Assembly: GCA_043748015.1 (NCBI GenBank)
Contig: JAYTOA010000149.1
Location: 1 to 10,879 of the forward strand
Direction of reading: 5' to 3'
Length of the DNA stretch: 10,879 nucleotides
Origin: JAIBBG01 sp043748015
GTDB lineage: Bacteria > Bacteroidota > Bacteroidia > Flavobacteriales_D > Sanyastnellaceae
In this document: positions 1-6,805 of the stretch, piece by piece
Numbering within the stretch: position 1 is the stretch's first letter
Layout: every line of letters begins with the position of its first letter
Position numbers and translations under genes: made by a program
The notes under the pieces: generated by a model
Told to the model about the DNA's origin: nothing
The model's database searches: none
Seen by the model: only the letters and a program-made list of their open reading frames with translations

Positions 1-1095
1 GATGAGTATCAATTTTCTGATGTAGGCAGTGAAAATCTGCGCGACTTTTTTCAGACCTATACCAATGAAAATCTCACCGAGTTTTTTGCCAATTGGATTT
101 TTGAAAGCGGCTTTCCAGAGTTTCGCGTACGTGATTTCTCACAAATTAATTCAACACAATGGCAAGTGAATGTGGAGCAACATTCGCACTATGCTGCCAG
201 TGACTACATGAATGTTCCTATGCAATTGACAGCTGTCGACGCTGGAGGTGAGCGAGTGAATGTTGTTGTCCATCTATCCGGAGGCACTAATGAAGTGATG
301 ATGGATCTTCCTTCTTCTTTTGTTCCCGTTACGTTTTTTCTGAATGAAGACGAGGGGATTTCTCAAGCTGTTTTAGCAGAAAACAAGACAATTTATAATA
401 CGGGAAATAACAACTTCACATTTGCTGAGATGTCTTTCAATATGCTCGACATGGGATCTGCTGATTCTGTTTTTGTTCGCGTGGAAAATCACTTGGCCGC
501 AGCTGATGAAAATCAATCGCAGGTGGAATATTATATTTCTCCTGATCGCTGGTGGAGGGTTTATCACGATGGTGTAGCGCAGAATGTGGATTTCAAGACG
601 TCTATTTTGTATTATGGAAATCAAACGCAAACCAATTATTTCGATCCATTGTTTTTTCAGTATGTAGCCAATCAAGGTTTGAATGAGGACAGTTTGATTG
701 TTGTTTACCGTCCCGACGGAGCTTCGCCTTGGCAGGTATGGTCGGACTTTACTGTGGTGACATTTCCCGGCCTTACAAACTGGACAGGTCGAATAGATAT
801 CAACCATGTGTTGCCTGGTGATTATGCGTGGGCTGTAAGGACAGGTTTGGTGAGCATTGAAGAAAGCGAGTTAGACGCTGTCAGCATTACTCAAACTAGC
901 AACATGTTGTTGTTTAATTCAGATAATTCAAGCGGCGAACTAATTATTTTTGATGCAAAGGGAAGGATCGTAATGAGCACTCGCATTCAAGGAGCGATGA
1001 AGATTTCGACCGAAGAATGGGCCAGTGGAATATATGTGATTCGTTGGCAAGAAGAGAATTCAAAAAACATTGTCACAAAAAAGATCGGGCTGTGA
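1..1095 (+). CDS. M1-family metallopeptidase, C-terminal part, with T9SS sorting domain (5' truncated)
   Basis: The reading frame is open from base 1 to the TGA at 1093-1095, so 364 C-terminal residues of a larger secreted protein are present. Residues about 10-45 (LRDFFQTYTNENLTEFFANW, then GFPEF) resemble the end of the helical region of M1 (aminopeptidase N-like) peptidases. A beta-rich domain follows that begins like those attached to Bacteroidota M1 enzymes. The last ~65 residues look like a type A T9SS C-terminal domain: a strand-rich segment with DAKGRIV, then WASGIYVIRW, ending in KKIGL. The protein would therefore be exported by Sec, passed through the T9SS and released or anchored at the surface. 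The usual PNP motif at the start of this domain is degenerate. The catalytic HExxH motif would lie upstream of the window, so M1 membership rests on C-terminal resemblance only. The T9SS tail is the firmer call. Confidence 0.72.
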   Translation, partial: DEYQFSDVGSENLRDFFQTYTNENLTEFFANWIFESGFPEFRVRDFSQINSTQWQVNVEQHSHYAASDYMNVPMQLTAVDAGGERVNVVVHLSGGTNEVMMDLPSSFVPVTFFLNEDEGISQAVLAENKTIYNTGNNNFTFAEMSFNMLDMGSADSVFVRVENHLAAADENQSQVEYYISPDRWWRVYHDGVAQNVDFKTSILYYGNQTQTNYFDPLFFQYVANQGLNEDSLIVVYRPDGASPWQVWSDFTVVTFPGLTNWTGRIDINHVLPGDYAWAVRTGLVSIEESELDAVSITQTSNMLLFNSDNSSGELIIFDAKGRIVMSTRIQGAMKISTEEWASGIYVIRWQEENSKNIVTKKIGL

Positions 1096-1106
1096 TGTTG
1101 GATGCA

Positions 1107-1133
1107 AACGAACTAAATAAATTCGTTGTTTTT
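1107..1133 (+). terminator. weak hairpin plus T-run after the peptidase gene
   Basis: AACGAA (1107-1112) pairs with TTCGTT (1122-1127) around a 9-nt loop. A G and five T (1129-1133) follow, 12-38 nt after the peptidase stop. The 6-bp stem has only two G-C pairs, so it would be a weak intrinsic terminator. The same stretch contains TAAATTCG (1118-1125), one base off the TANNTTTG -7 element, with TTG 17 nt upstream (1098-1100). It could therefore instead, or also, be the promoter of the transporter gene that starts at 1157. Confidence 0.33.
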
Positions 1134-1156
1134 AGTATGAGAAGAAGCCAATTCCT

Positions 1157-1870
1157 ATGTCATTGATTAGCACATCCAGCACTCGTCGCCAATGGCTGTT
1201 TATTGCGTTGGCAGGTTTCTTTGTGACCAATGCCGTGACAGCAGAACTCATCAGCAATAAGCTTATCAATATTCCAATTTCATTCAATTTTTTCGGAAAT
1301 GAAATTGGTCCTTTCGTTACCATCATCGGCGTGTTGCCTTGGCCATTTGTTTTTCTTGTTACTGATCTCATCAATGAATTTTACGGTAAACAAACTATCA
1401 AAAGACTTTCATGGATTACATCTGTACTGATTGGATATTGTTTTCTGATTATCGTTTTCTCCATGGCTATTCCGGCAAATACTGAGGTAAGTTCTTTTAC
1501 TGCGAATGATCAGGAGTTCAATAAGGTCTTTGGTCAAAGCCGATGGGTTATAGTTGGAAGTATCACCGCATTTCTGTTTTCACAAATTCTTGATGCGACT
1601 TTGTTTGCCTGGATAAAAAGTAAAACGGGTAACAGAATGATTTGGCTGCGAAGCACCGGATCAACGGTTATTTCTCAACTTTTTGATTCCTTTATTGTAA
1701 TGTATATCGGATTTGTATTGCCCGGGACGTTATCATTTTCAGCCTTCCTTAAAATTGCACCTACTAACTATTTTCTCAAATTATTGATTGCGATTGCATT
1801 GACACCATTGATTTATCTTGGTCATTATGCAATAAGGAAATATCTACGGGAAGAGCGTTTACACAAGTGA
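1157..1870 (+). CDS. yhhQ: queuosine precursor transporter, VUT/YhhQ family (DUF165)
   Basis: A 237-residue polytopic inner-membrane protein, the normal length for the VUT (YhhQ) family, whose members import queuosine precursors such as preQ0/preQ1 for tRNA wobble-base modification. Hydrophobic segments lie near residues 13-30, 51-70, 83-105, 129-152, 169-190 and 204-222. Family signatures are present: TDLINEFYGK at 69-78, SQILDATLF at 142-150, and the R-S-T...SQLFDSF stretch at 165-179, with the paired Gln-x-x-Asp motifs in the two later membrane helices. The ATG at 1157 is preceded by A/G-rich GAGAAGAAG, the nearest thing to a ribosome site. No other queuosine genes are in the window, so the exact substrate is inferred from the family. 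The gene is probably monocistronic: a hairpin precedes it and a convergent gap follows. Confidence 0.9.
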   Translation: MSLISTSSTRRQWLFIALAGFFVTNAVTAELISNKLINIPISFNFFGNEIGPFVTIIGVLPWPFVFLVTDLINEFYGKQTIKRLSWITSVLIGYCFLIIVFSMAIPANTEVSSFTANDQEFNKVFGQSRWVIVGSITAFLFSQILDATLFAWIKSKTGNRMIWLRSTGSTVISQLFDSFIVMYIGFVLPGTLSFSAFLKIAPTNYFLKLLIAIALTPLIYLGHYAIRKYLREERLHK

Positions 1871-1878
1871 TGTGTAGA

Positions 1879-1913
1879 GCGATTTCATTTTTCGGTTTGC
1901 CGACTTAAATCGC
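1879..1913 (+). terminator. two-tier hairpin just after the transporter stop
   Basis: GCGATTT (1879-1885) pairs with AAATCGC (1907-1913), and inside it TCGG (1892-1895) pairs with CCGA (1900-1903) around a TTTG tetraloop. It begins 8 nt after the transporter stop codon, where a terminator would be expected, but no T-run follows the stem, so intrinsic termination is doubtful. Its inner part is also the outer end of the fold-back repeat at 1892-2144. Confidence 0.28.
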
Positions 1914-2144
1914 AAGGCGTTGTAGACAGTGAGTCGGAAAAGCAAATTCACGCAAAGACACCATGTGGTTTGACTCATATGAATTGAATAATTCTAATCA
2001 CGGTCATTTTTGTTTCATACATAATATTATAAATGTTCAATACTAAAATGTACACCATTGTTCATTTTGAGAAACGATGCTTTGTGAATTTGCGTGAATT
2101 TCCTACGCGCCTTTGCAGTCAGGAATTCTATGCCGGTAATCCGA
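1892..2144. repeat. decayed ~250-bp fold-back (inverted-repeat) element in a convergent gap
   Basis: The 306-bp gap between two convergent genes holds no ORF but contains nested inverted repeats in matching order. AAATTCACGCAAA (1944-1956) is an exact 13-bp inverse of 2089-2101. Outside it, GCAAGGCGTTGTAG (1912-1925) matches imperfectly the inverse of about 2105-2118. Outermost, TCGGTTTGCCG (1892-1902) matches the inverse of 2134-2144 at 9 of 11 bases. The central perfect palindrome ATAATATTAT (2021-2030) lies within 3 bp of the symmetry centre of the 13-bp arms. The right arm also carries a near-tandem duplication of TTTG(CG)TGAATT at 2081-2100. This is compatible with an old MITE-like or intergenic palindromic repeat. 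No transposase and no clear target duplication are seen, and whether it is multicopy cannot be judged here. Confidence 0.45.
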
Positions 2145-2176
2145 TTTATTTTTTAGTCTGAAAGCAACGCAGTGTT

Positions 2177-3667
2177 TTAGAATCGATATCCAATTGACAA
2201 TACACCTGTGTTGTAATTTGTTTTGATGTTGGCCGGTTCAACAAATCTCGGGTCGTACAGATAATAGTTTGCTTCACGTTTGCTGAATCCTAGACCAAGA
2301 TCTACGAAGAAATAATCATTGCGAAATCCTAAGCCTCCGGTGTAAGTGATGCTTGGATTGTTGATTCCGCCCACGTCACTCACCAATGGACTTTGCTGAT
2401 ACATAGCGCCACCGCGCAAGTAGTAATTGCTGAGCAACCGAATTTCGACTCCAGCCCGCACTTTGTGTGTGCTTCTATAAATGGTTCCAATCACATTGTT
2501 CTCATAAGCATAGTCATAATCATTGGCTGCGGAACCACGCATCTTGATACGATCGTAGCTCGTGTATTCATAATCAGCGCTGACAATACCAATTTTACCC
2601 ATGATGAATGCTGCATTGGCCATTAAAACAGAGGGCGTTCGCACAACATAATCCGTAATTAATTGTGGTGATGAATAAGTAGGACCGAGATTGTTACTCG
2701 AAGCCTGCTTTGTGCTCATCTCTGTCTCATACGTTTCATGCAATAGAATTCTCGATCTCGTGTGATAAGCAACGCCGGCGCGCAACCAGGGAGATGGCTT
2801 AATCAGAAATCCGAATTTCGCATTCACACTTGTGCCATCCGATCGCAATGTTTCTTTGTAAAGTATGGAGCCGATCGGTTGAGTGGTTTCATATTTTTCA
2901 GTGTAACTGGTCTTCTCAAGGAATCTTATACTTTGAAAATTAACTGTCATGCCAAAGTAGATCAGGTCTTTGAAATTCGTTCCAAAACCAAAGGCCGTTT
3001 CACCTTGTGATCCTGTTCGTTCGATTGATTTGGCTTGTTGAATTTGACCGGTGCTCAATGGCTCATAATGTTGCCCTGTAGTATCCGTTGGTGCTATTGC
3101 ACCCGAGTCGTAGGCAAGTCCGGCAGTAAATGGAAAGTAGTCATAAAGATCTTCCGGGCGTATTCCGTTAGCTTGAATAGCGAATGGCGTCATGAGTGAA
3201 CTCTCCGAAGTTCCTTTGATGCTTATATTCTCATAAAAATTATTTGTCTTTGCATGTGCAACACCAAAATTGAATGAAGGCCAGTCTTTATTCTGTGGTT
3301 TCTGACTCCCGATCATTCCAATGTTATTTAAATTTACGTGCGTCTTTGAATTATCGGCTCCTGTCCCCATATAAGTACTGTGTGCAAATTGATCCGTAAG
3401 TCCGAGCGAAAATTCTAAGCCGCCGCGCTTGTACATACCAAGTCCTGCTGGATTATTGAAGAAATTACTAAGATCGGCACCTACAGCGCCGAAGCTGCCA
3501 CCGGCACCAAGTGATCTTGCGGTATATGGTGATTCCTTTAATGAATAGCGCAACGCATCCACCTCATTCTGTGCAAGCGTTGAAATTGTCGAAGCAATTG
3601 CAATTGCACATAGAATTATTTTGTGAATGTTGCTTTTCAAAGTTCGAAATGGTTTTAATGAATACAA
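2177..3667 (-). CDS. OmpP1/FadL-type outer-membrane transport protein
   Basis: A 496-residue protein with an N-terminal signal peptide (hydrophobic IILCAIAIASTISTLA, likely cleaved after Ala32). The mature N-terminus is typical of Bacteroidota FadL/OmpP1/TodX proteins: YTARSLGAGGSFGAVGADLS at 48-67, then the NPAG motif at 72-75 and a hydrophobic LEFSLGL strand. The rest alternates polar and aromatic residues as in an outer-membrane barrel, and it ends in GYRF with a terminal Phe, the usual BAM recognition signal. The family imports hydrophobic compounds; the substrate here is unknown. There is no in-frame ATG near the start. The frame opens at TTG (3667), and a second TTG at 3640 would give a more compact MKSNIHKIILC-type signal peptide and 487 residues. 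The gene begins 15 nt after the stop of the upstream lipoprotein gene, so the two are probably co-transcribed. Confidence 0.88.
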   Translation of the reverse strand: MYSLKPFRTLKSNIHKIILCAIAIASTISTLAQNEVDALRYSLKESPYTARSLGAGGSFGAVGADLSNFFNNPAGLGMYKRGGLEFSLGLTDQFAHSTYMGTGADNSKTHVNLNNIGMIGSQKPQNKDWPSFNFGVAHAKTNNFYENISIKGTSESSLMTPFAIQANGIRPEDLYDYFPFTAGLAYDSGAIAPTDTTGQHYEPLSTGQIQQAKSIERTGSQGETAFGFGTNFKDLIYFGMTVNFQSIRFLEKTSYTEKYETTQPIGSILYKETLRSDGTSVNAKFGFLIKPSPWLRAGVAYHTRSRILLHETYETEMSTKQASSNNLGPTYSSPQLITDYVVRTPSVLMANAAFIMGKIGIVSADYEYTSYDRIKMRGSAANDYDYAYENNVIGTIYRSTHKVRAGVEIRLLSNYYLRGGAMYQQSPLVSDVGGINNPSITYTGGLGFRNDYFFVDLGLGFSKREANYYLYDPRFVEPANIKTNYNTGVLSIGYRF

Positions 3668-3682
3668 TAAAGTAGTAGAAGA

Positions 3683-5113
3683 CTATTTCTTCCTTGGCCC
3701 TGTGATGGTACCACCACCTCCGGTTTTTCCACCTCCGCCACCTGCCGGAGAACCTTCACGACTTGAAGGAGAAGGACTGAATCCACCGCCTTTACTATTG
3801 CCTTGAGGGACTTTTGCGGGTGAGTCTTTATCCGGTTTCACTGTTGGTTGAGGAGCCCGTGGTTCCTTTTGTTGGGGACGTACTTGTGGACGTTCCTGTC
3901 TTTGTGGATGAGGCTCTGCTCTTGCTGGTTGAATGTCTCTTTCTGGATTGCTGTATTGTGGAGTTGGATTGCTCCTATCCGGACGTGTACTTGGAGAAGA
4001 ATATGCAGGCTTCTGATAATTCGTTGATTGCGGTATATCGCGCGAAGGGCGAGATGAAGGCGTATCTTTAATCACAGGCCTTGTGTTTTCCTGAGTGTAT
4101 GTTGGACGAGGTTTTTCCGCCGATTGCATTTGAGTTGTAAAAACGCTTGTATTGCCTACTGGACCCGGATTTAAAGACACTATGTTATTGGACGGTGCAC
4201 TCGCATACGATGGTTTTGTTGCGCCGGCTGTTGGCTGAACTGCAGGCGGCAGTTTTTCAGAAGTAGCTGTAGGACTAATATTCGTGGACTCAATGATTGT
4301 CGGTTCTTGTTTCGAAGGTCTTGACGATATACTTGAAACTGAAGGATCATTGGCAAACATCGGCTTGTCGTTGCGGCCACTATAGAATACGTCATTACCA
4401 TAAGTCGAATTTACAGCTGTGGTTGTAGCCAAAGGATTGTGATGTCCATGTATGGTGTTCGCATATGCATCGCCATCACCCCAAAAACTACCATTGTAAT
4501 AACCTCCATAGTATGGATTATTGAATCCAAAATATGGGTTATTAAAGTTATACGGTGAATACCATGTATTGTATCCCCACTGATTGAAACAGCCCATGCC
4601 GTAGTATGGAGAATACCAGCCGTTGTTCCATCCACCATAGTAAGGCGAATATCCCCAGTTGTATCCAAAATTAAAACTTGTGTTCCAGCCGGACCAAGGA
4701 CTCCAGCCCAGACAAACGGAAGATTGTGGCCAATTAGAGAATGATCCGTAACCGTAATTGCCGAATCCATTGTTGCAGCCATAGCCACCGTAATTCCATG
4801 GACTCTGATTTACGTTGCCGTAATAGTTATAAGTATTGCCTGTGGTGATGTCACTTGATGTATCCGAATTTCCGCTATAATAATCGTCTTGGTTGGTGTT
4901 CGTGTTTGAATCTACTTCCGGCTGCTGTGAGGAAGTAGAATTGTCCATTCTCGCTTCATCATCCACCAACGCAAAATCTGAAATATACTTGTCGTTAGGT
5001 TGATAGTAAGCGTCGTCGCTCTCATATTTCCCGCCACTGGTAGCATACTTATTTGGCTTGCACGAGAAAAGTGCAATGCTGATAAGTACGATAAATAAAA
5101 GTGAGTTTTTCAT
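3683..5113 (-). CDS. lipoprotein with aromatic/Gly/Asn-rich low-complexity domain and Pro-rich tail
   Basis: A 476-residue protein of unrecognised family. Residues 1-18 form a lipoprotein signal (MKNSLLFIVL...LFSC) with the acylated Cys at 18. An acidic, Ser/Asn/Asp-rich linker follows to about 94. Residues 95-217 are extraordinarily aromatic: by hand count 43 of 123 are Tyr, Trp or Phe (11 Trp), the rest mostly Gly, Asn and Ser. The unit (W/G)YSPY recurs at 154-158, 166-170 and 184-188. Residues ~265-440 are Pro/Ser/Thr/Arg/Gln-rich and look disordered. The C-terminus is Gly-rich (GGGGG, GGGG) and ends in basic PRKK. No enzymatic motif is visible. Start: ATG at 5113, preceded by A/T-rich DNA and an exact -7 element about 35 bp upstream. 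It is the first gene of a likely operon with the FadL-like barrel, so an envelope role partnered with that protein is a reasonable inference, not a demonstrated one. Confidence 0.82.
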   Translation of the reverse strand: MKNSLLFIVLISIALFSCKPNKYATSGGKYESDDAYYQPNDKYISDFALVDDEARMDNSTSSQQPEVDSNTNTNQDDYYSGNSDTSSDITTGNTYNYYGNVNQSPWNYGGYGCNNGFGNYGYGSFSNWPQSSVCLGWSPWSGWNTSFNFGYNWGYSPYYGGWNNGWYSPYYGMGCFNQWGYNTWYSPYNFNNPYFGFNNPYYGGYYNGSFWGDGDAYANTIHGHHNPLATTTAVNSTYGNDVFYSGRNDKPMFANDPSVSSISSRPSKQEPTIIESTNISPTATSEKLPPAVQPTAGATKPSYASAPSNNIVSLNPGPVGNTSVFTTQMQSAEKPRPTYTQENTRPVIKDTPSSRPSRDIPQSTNYQKPAYSSPSTRPDRSNPTPQYSNPERDIQPARAEPHPQRQERPQVRPQQKEPRAPQPTVKPDKDSPAKVPQGNSKGGGFSPSPSSREGSPAGGGGGKTGGGGTITGPRKK

Positions 5114-5147
5114 GGCAATTATTTTATAAAATGTTCTACCTATTTCT

Positions 5148-5155
5148 CAAAGATA
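5148..5155 (-). promoter_or_regulatory. -7 promoter element for the lipoprotein-barrel operon
   Basis: On the minus strand this reads TATCTTTG, an exact match to the Bacteroidota consensus TANNTTTG. It ends 34 bp before the lipoprotein ATG, giving a predicted transcript start near 5142 and a leader of about 30 nt. A TTG that could serve as the -33 element lies 25 bp upstream (minus strand, 5183-5181), slightly wider than the usual spacing. Confidence 0.55.
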
Positions 5156-5187
5156 GTTGTGATTGTTGAGGTTATCATCGCAATTTG

Positions 5188-5202
5188 GATTTTTTAAAAA
5201 TC
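5188..5202. other. AT-rich palindrome between divergent promoters
   Basis: GATTTTT (5188-5194) and AAAAATC (5196-5202) are exact inverse arms around a single T. The site is nearly central between the two divergent genes (gap 5114-5300). It lies upstream of both -7 elements, so it could be an operator, a bent-DNA site or an AT-rich promoter-enhancing tract. Runs of T and A this short also arise by chance. Confidence 0.3.
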
Positions 5203-5255
5203 ATGTTTTGCACATCTCTTAGACACTTTGTCCTCAAAAAGGTTTATCAACGACT

Positions 5256-5263
5256 TACTTTTG
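5256..5263 (+). promoter_or_regulatory. -7 promoter element for proS
   Basis: TACTTTTG matches TANNTTTG exactly and ends 37 bp before the proS ATG, predicting a leader of about 30 nt. TTTG at 5227-5230 is a possible -33 element with a 25-bp spacer, the same wider-than-usual spacing as in the divergent promoter. Confidence 0.55.
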
Positions 5264-5300
5264 AGCGCGTTTTTTAAATCAACTACCATACCAATACACG

Positions 5301-6779
5301 ATGGCCGATAAACTAACTTCAAGAGCAACAGATTATTCAAAGTGGTACAATGAACTCGTTATCAATGCTGATCTCGCAGAGCACAGTGCCGTTCGCGGAT
5401 GCATGGTTATCAAGCCTTATGGTTTCGCAATCTGGGAAAAGATGCGCGATGCACTCGATAAAATGTTCAAGGATACCGGTCATCAAAACGCCTATTTTCC
5501 ACTTTTCGTACCTAGAAGTTTTCTTGAAAAGGAAGAAGGACACGCGGAAGGTTTCGCAAAAGAATGCGCCGTAGTTACACATTACAGGTTGAAAGCAAAT
5601 CCTGATGAGAAGGGAAAACTGATGGTCGATCCCGATTCAAAGCTGGAAGAAGAACTGATCGTTCGTCCAACAAGTGAAGCAATTATTTGGAACACATACC
5701 GCGGATGGATTCAAAGCTATCGCGACCTACCAATCTTGATTAATCAATGGGCGAATGTGGTGCGATGGGAAATGCGCACGCGTTTGTTTTTGCGTACGGC
5801 AGAATTTTTATGGCAGGAAGGTCACACTGCACATTCAACTTCAACGGAAGCAATTGAAGAAACTACCCGCATGCTCGATGTTTATGCAACTTTCGCTGAG
5901 AAGTGGATGGCGATGCCTGTAATCAAGGGAAGCAAGTCAGAAAGTGAACGTTTTGCAGGCGCGTTGGATACGATGTGCATTGAAGCGTTGATGCAGGATG
6001 GAAAAGCGTTGCAAGCTGGTACTTCGCATTTTCTTGGGCAGAATTTTGCGAAAGCATTCGATGTGAAATTCACTTCTAAAGAAGGTGTGATGGATTATGT
6101 ATGGGCAACATCCTGGGGTGTTTCAACCAGATTGATGGGTGCTTTAATTATGACACACAGTGACGATAATGGATTGCGACTTCCACCGATGCTTGCACCG
6201 ATTCACGTTGTAATTGTTCCAATTTATAAAGGGGAAGAACAACTTGCAACGATTGCGGATAAAGTGAAACCGATGATGGATGGATTGAAAGCAAAAAACA
6301 TCAGCGTGAAATTCGACAACGACGATACCAAACGAAGCGGATGGAAATTTGCTGAATACGAACTGAAGGGCGTTCCCGTGCGTATGGCTATCGGACCGAA
6401 GGATATGGAAAATGGCACCATCGAAATTGCGCGAAGAGACACTGGTGTAAAGTATACGATACAACAAGCGGATGCAGTTGAACATATCGAACAGCTATTG
6501 AAAGACATTCAGGAAAATCTTTACAATGAAGCGTTGAGCTATCAGCAGTCGCATATCACACCTGTTGATTCTTACGAGGAATTCAAAAAGTTGCTGGATG
6601 AAAAAGGCGGATTCTTCTTAGCGCATTGGGATGGAACGAATGAGACGGAGGAGAAAGTAAAAACAGAAACGAAAGCAACAATACGCTGTATTCCTTTTGA
6701 CATGGTGAAGGAACCCGGGAAGTGCATGGTGAGCGGCAAGCCAAGTGAAGGAAGAGTTTTGTTTGCACGCGCTTACTAA
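5301..6779 (+). CDS. proS: prolyl-tRNA synthetase, archaeal/eukaryotic-type
   Basis: A 492-residue class II aminoacyl-tRNA synthetase that charges tRNA-Pro with proline in the cytoplasm. Visible landmarks in order: RPTSE at 122-126; motif 2 RWEMRTRLFLRTAEFLWQEG at 155-174 followed by HTAH; TSHFLGQNFAKAFDV at 241-255; motif 3 around WGVSTRLMGALIMTHSDD to GLRLPPMLAP (272-300); the anticodon-binding domain from HVVIVPIYKGEE (302); and the C-terminal tail ending FARAY. The length and this C-terminal domain, with no ~180-residue editing insert, identify the archaeal/eukaryotic form. In zinc-binding relatives four Cys hold a metal; here the corresponding region reads HWDGTNETEE and GKCMVSGK, so only one of the four (Cys475) seems to remain. 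This is common in Bacteroidota. The ATG at 5301 fits the family N-terminus (MADKLTSRATDYSKWYNELV). An M23 peptidase gene follows after 26 nt. Confidence 0.97.
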   Translation: MADKLTSRATDYSKWYNELVINADLAEHSAVRGCMVIKPYGFAIWEKMRDALDKMFKDTGHQNAYFPLFVPRSFLEKEEGHAEGFAKECAVVTHYRLKANPDEKGKLMVDPDSKLEEELIVRPTSEAIIWNTYRGWIQSYRDLPILINQWANVVRWEMRTRLFLRTAEFLWQEGHTAHSTSTEAIEETTRMLDVYATFAEKWMAMPVIKGSKSESERFAGALDTMCIEALMQDGKALQAGTSHFLGQNFAKAFDVKFTSKEGVMDYVWATSWGVSTRLMGALIMTHSDDNGLRLPPMLAPIHVVIVPIYKGEEQLATIADKVKPMMDGLKAKNISVKFDNDDTKRSGWKFAEYELKGVPVRMAIGPKDMENGTIEIARRDTGVKYTIQQADAVEHIEQLLKDIQENLYNEALSYQQSHITPVDSYEEFKKLLDEKGGFFLAHWDGTNETEEKVKTETKATIRCIPFDMVKEPGKCMVSGKPSEGRVLFARAY

Positions 6780-6805
6780 TTTCTACTAATTTTCGGATCG
6801 AAAAC

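Noticed and set aside
373..807. 144-residue minus-strand ORF across the peptidase gene
   Set aside because: It is antisense to a clear T9SS cargo protein and has no domain, promoter or start context.
4180..4788. Two minus-strand ORFs (73 and 125 residues) in another frame of the low-complexity lipoprotein
   Set aside because: Their Met/Ile/Thr-rich repetitive translation is the frame-shifted reading of Tyr/Gly/Asn codons. No independent start or signal is seen.
3690..5050. Repeated short motifs in DNA considered as a CRISPR or tandem array
   Set aside because: They are imperfect, lack constant spacers and translate in frame into the Tyr/Gly/Asn/Trp-rich lipoprotein.
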